Assembly: GCA_018822065.1 (NCBI GenBank)
Contig: JAHJKV010000272.1
Span: 1-6,070, forward strand
From: Pseudomonadota bacterium
GTDB taxonomy: Bacteria; Desulfobacterota; Desulfovibrionia; Desulfovibrionales; Desulfovibrionaceae
DNA: 6,070 nt
Direction of reading: 5' to 3'
How positions within the stretch are numbered: the first letter of the stretch is position 1; each line of letters starts with the position of its first letter. The translations under genes and the position numbers were made by a program. The notes beneath the pieces are model-generated. The model was not told the DNA's origin. It saw nothing but the letters and a program-made list of their open reading frames with translations, and ran no database searches. This document shows positions 5,249-6,070 of this stretch, in pieces.

Positions 5249-6070
5249 TCATGCTGTTGGGAACTCCAGGTGGAACACCGTACCCTGTCCTTCCGTGCTG
5301 CGAATCTGGATATTGCCGCTGTAATCTTTCACAATACCGTAGCTGATGGCAAGGCCCAGACCCATGCCCTGGCCGGTTTCCTTGGTGGTGAAGAAGGGCT
5401 CGAATATCTTGGACTGCACCTCGGGGGGGATGCCGCCGCCGGTGTCCTCCACCTCGGCAAAGACCTTGCCCGGCAGGCTGCCTGTTCGGATGGTAATGAC
5501 CCGCTGCGCGTCTGGATCGTCGGCAGGGCAGTGCTCGTGGATGGCGTCCCTGGCATTGGAAATGAGGTTGAACAGCACCTGCTGCAACCGGTTGGAATGG
5601 CCGTTCATTGGCGGCAGTTGTGGGGTGAGTCTGAGATCGAATCGGATGTTCTCAAGCTCAAATTGTCGCCGCAGAATGGACAAAACCGCATTGATGGGCG
5701 CGTTCAGGTCCACCCGTTCGGTGGCGATGTCGGACTTGCGGCCAAAGGCCCGCAGGGTGTTGATGATTTCGCTGGCCCGGTCCACCTGGGCGCTGATTTC
5801 GACGAGCACCTCCGACTGCTGTTCCGGCGGGATCACATGTCCTTCCTCGGCCATGCGCAGGTATTCGGTTCCCATCTTGATGGCGTTCAGGGGCTGGTTT
5901 AGCTCGTGGGCTACGCCCGCGCTCATCTCGCCCAGGGTTTTCATCTTGGCGGCCTGGATGAGTTGGGCGTCCTTTTCGATCATCTCGGTGATGTCTGCGG
6001 CCGCGATGATGATGGCTGGCTTGCCCTGGTAGGAGATGGGACAGGCGTGCATGTTCACGAAGAAGGGCTC
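5249..6070 (-). CDS. PAS-containing sensor histidine kinase, C-terminal part, 5' truncated by window edge
   Basis: Only the C-terminal 273 residues are visible. The frame stays open to the window edge (EPFFVNMHA at the edge), so the GTG at 6058 is internal. Order of parts: the end of a PAS domain (about 1-30, ending AAADITE); a dimerisation/phosphotransfer domain with H55 in GVAHELNQPLNAI (codon 5906-5908); and the HATPase domain with N-box (RLQQVLFNLISNARDAI, 161-177), G1 (EDTGGGIP, 208-215), F-box (FEPFFTTK, 223-230) and G2 (GQGMGLGLAIS, 233-243). All catalytic motifs are intact. The HELNQPL H-box is like that of DctB/NtrB-type kinases. It autophosphorylates H55 and should pass phosphate to D54 of the REC-STAS protein encoded 10 bp downstream. 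The sensory N-terminus, and so the signal and membrane placement, lies off-window. Confidence 0.95.
   Translation of the reverse strand, partial: EPFFVNMHACPISYQGKPAIIIAAADITEMIEKDAQLIQAAKMKTLGEMSAGVAHELNQPLNAIKMGTEYLRMAEEGHVIPPEQQSEVLVEISAQVDRASEIINTLRAFGRKSDIATERVDLNAPINAVLSILRRQFELENIRFDLRLTPQLPPMNGHSNRLQQVLFNLISNARDAIHEHCPADDPDAQRVITIRTGSLPGKVFAEVEDTGGGIPPEVQSKIFEPFFTTKETGQGMGLGLAISYGIVKDYSGNIQIRSTEGQGTVFHLEFPTA

Noticed and set aside
4892..6032. Long plus-strand open frames opposite the kinase and response regulator
   Set aside because: They are antisense to genes with complete kinase and receiver motifs; the translations are low-complexity, Ser/Arg-rich and resemble no family.
1..6070. 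CRISPR arrays, tRNA/rRNA genes, insertion sequences or attachment sites
   Set aside because: No direct-repeat array, tRNA cloverleaf or transposase-like sequence was seen on either strand; apart from short spacers, the whole window is explained by the listed genes.

Overview
The window most likely comes from a sulfate-reducing deltaproteobacterium of the Desulfovibrio type (Desulfovibrionota). The evidence is a formate dehydrogenase whose two subunits closely resemble, as I remember those sequences, the soluble periplasmic FdhAB enzymes of Desulfovibrio. The moderately GC-rich coding and the style of the kinase/response-regulator pair fit this. No 16S rRNA or other marker gene is present, so the assignment rests on protein resemblance alone.

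Plus strand, 1-4505. The window opens inside fdhA, the bis-MGD catalytic subunit; about 603 C-terminal residues are present and roughly 400 N-terminal ones lie upstream. It is followed at 10 bp by fdhB, the iron-sulfur subunit, with cysteines for three [4Fe-4S] clusters and no membrane anchor. A 155-bp spacer (2551-2705) can fold into consecutive GC-rich hairpins. Then come three exported thiol-redox proteins: two tandem paralogous TlpA/thioredoxin-like proteins (active sites CAPC and CPIC) and a peroxiredoxin-like protein with a single cysteine. The run ends in a strong intrinsic terminator at 4479-4505. The layout looks like one transcription unit, fdhA-fdhB-tlpA1-tlpA2-prx, possibly with differential expression across the hairpin-rich spacer.

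Minus strand, 6070-4513. A two-component pair converges on the fdh cluster: a PAS-type histidine kinase (N-terminus off-window) and, 10 bp downstream, a response regulator in which a receiver domain is fused to a STAS domain instead of a DNA-binding domain.

The most interesting reading is that the formate dehydrogenase travels with a dedicated periplasmic thiol/peroxide module. The visible FdhA keeps two cysteines 27 residues apart (C443 and C470 of the visible part). By position and spacing these match the pair that, as I recall, forms a redox-switch disulfide in D. vulgaris FdhAB (C845-C872). Thiol-disulfide proteins encoded directly downstream are natural candidates to set or reset that switch, or to protect the oxygen-sensitive enzyme. 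This functional link is an inference, not something the sequence proves.
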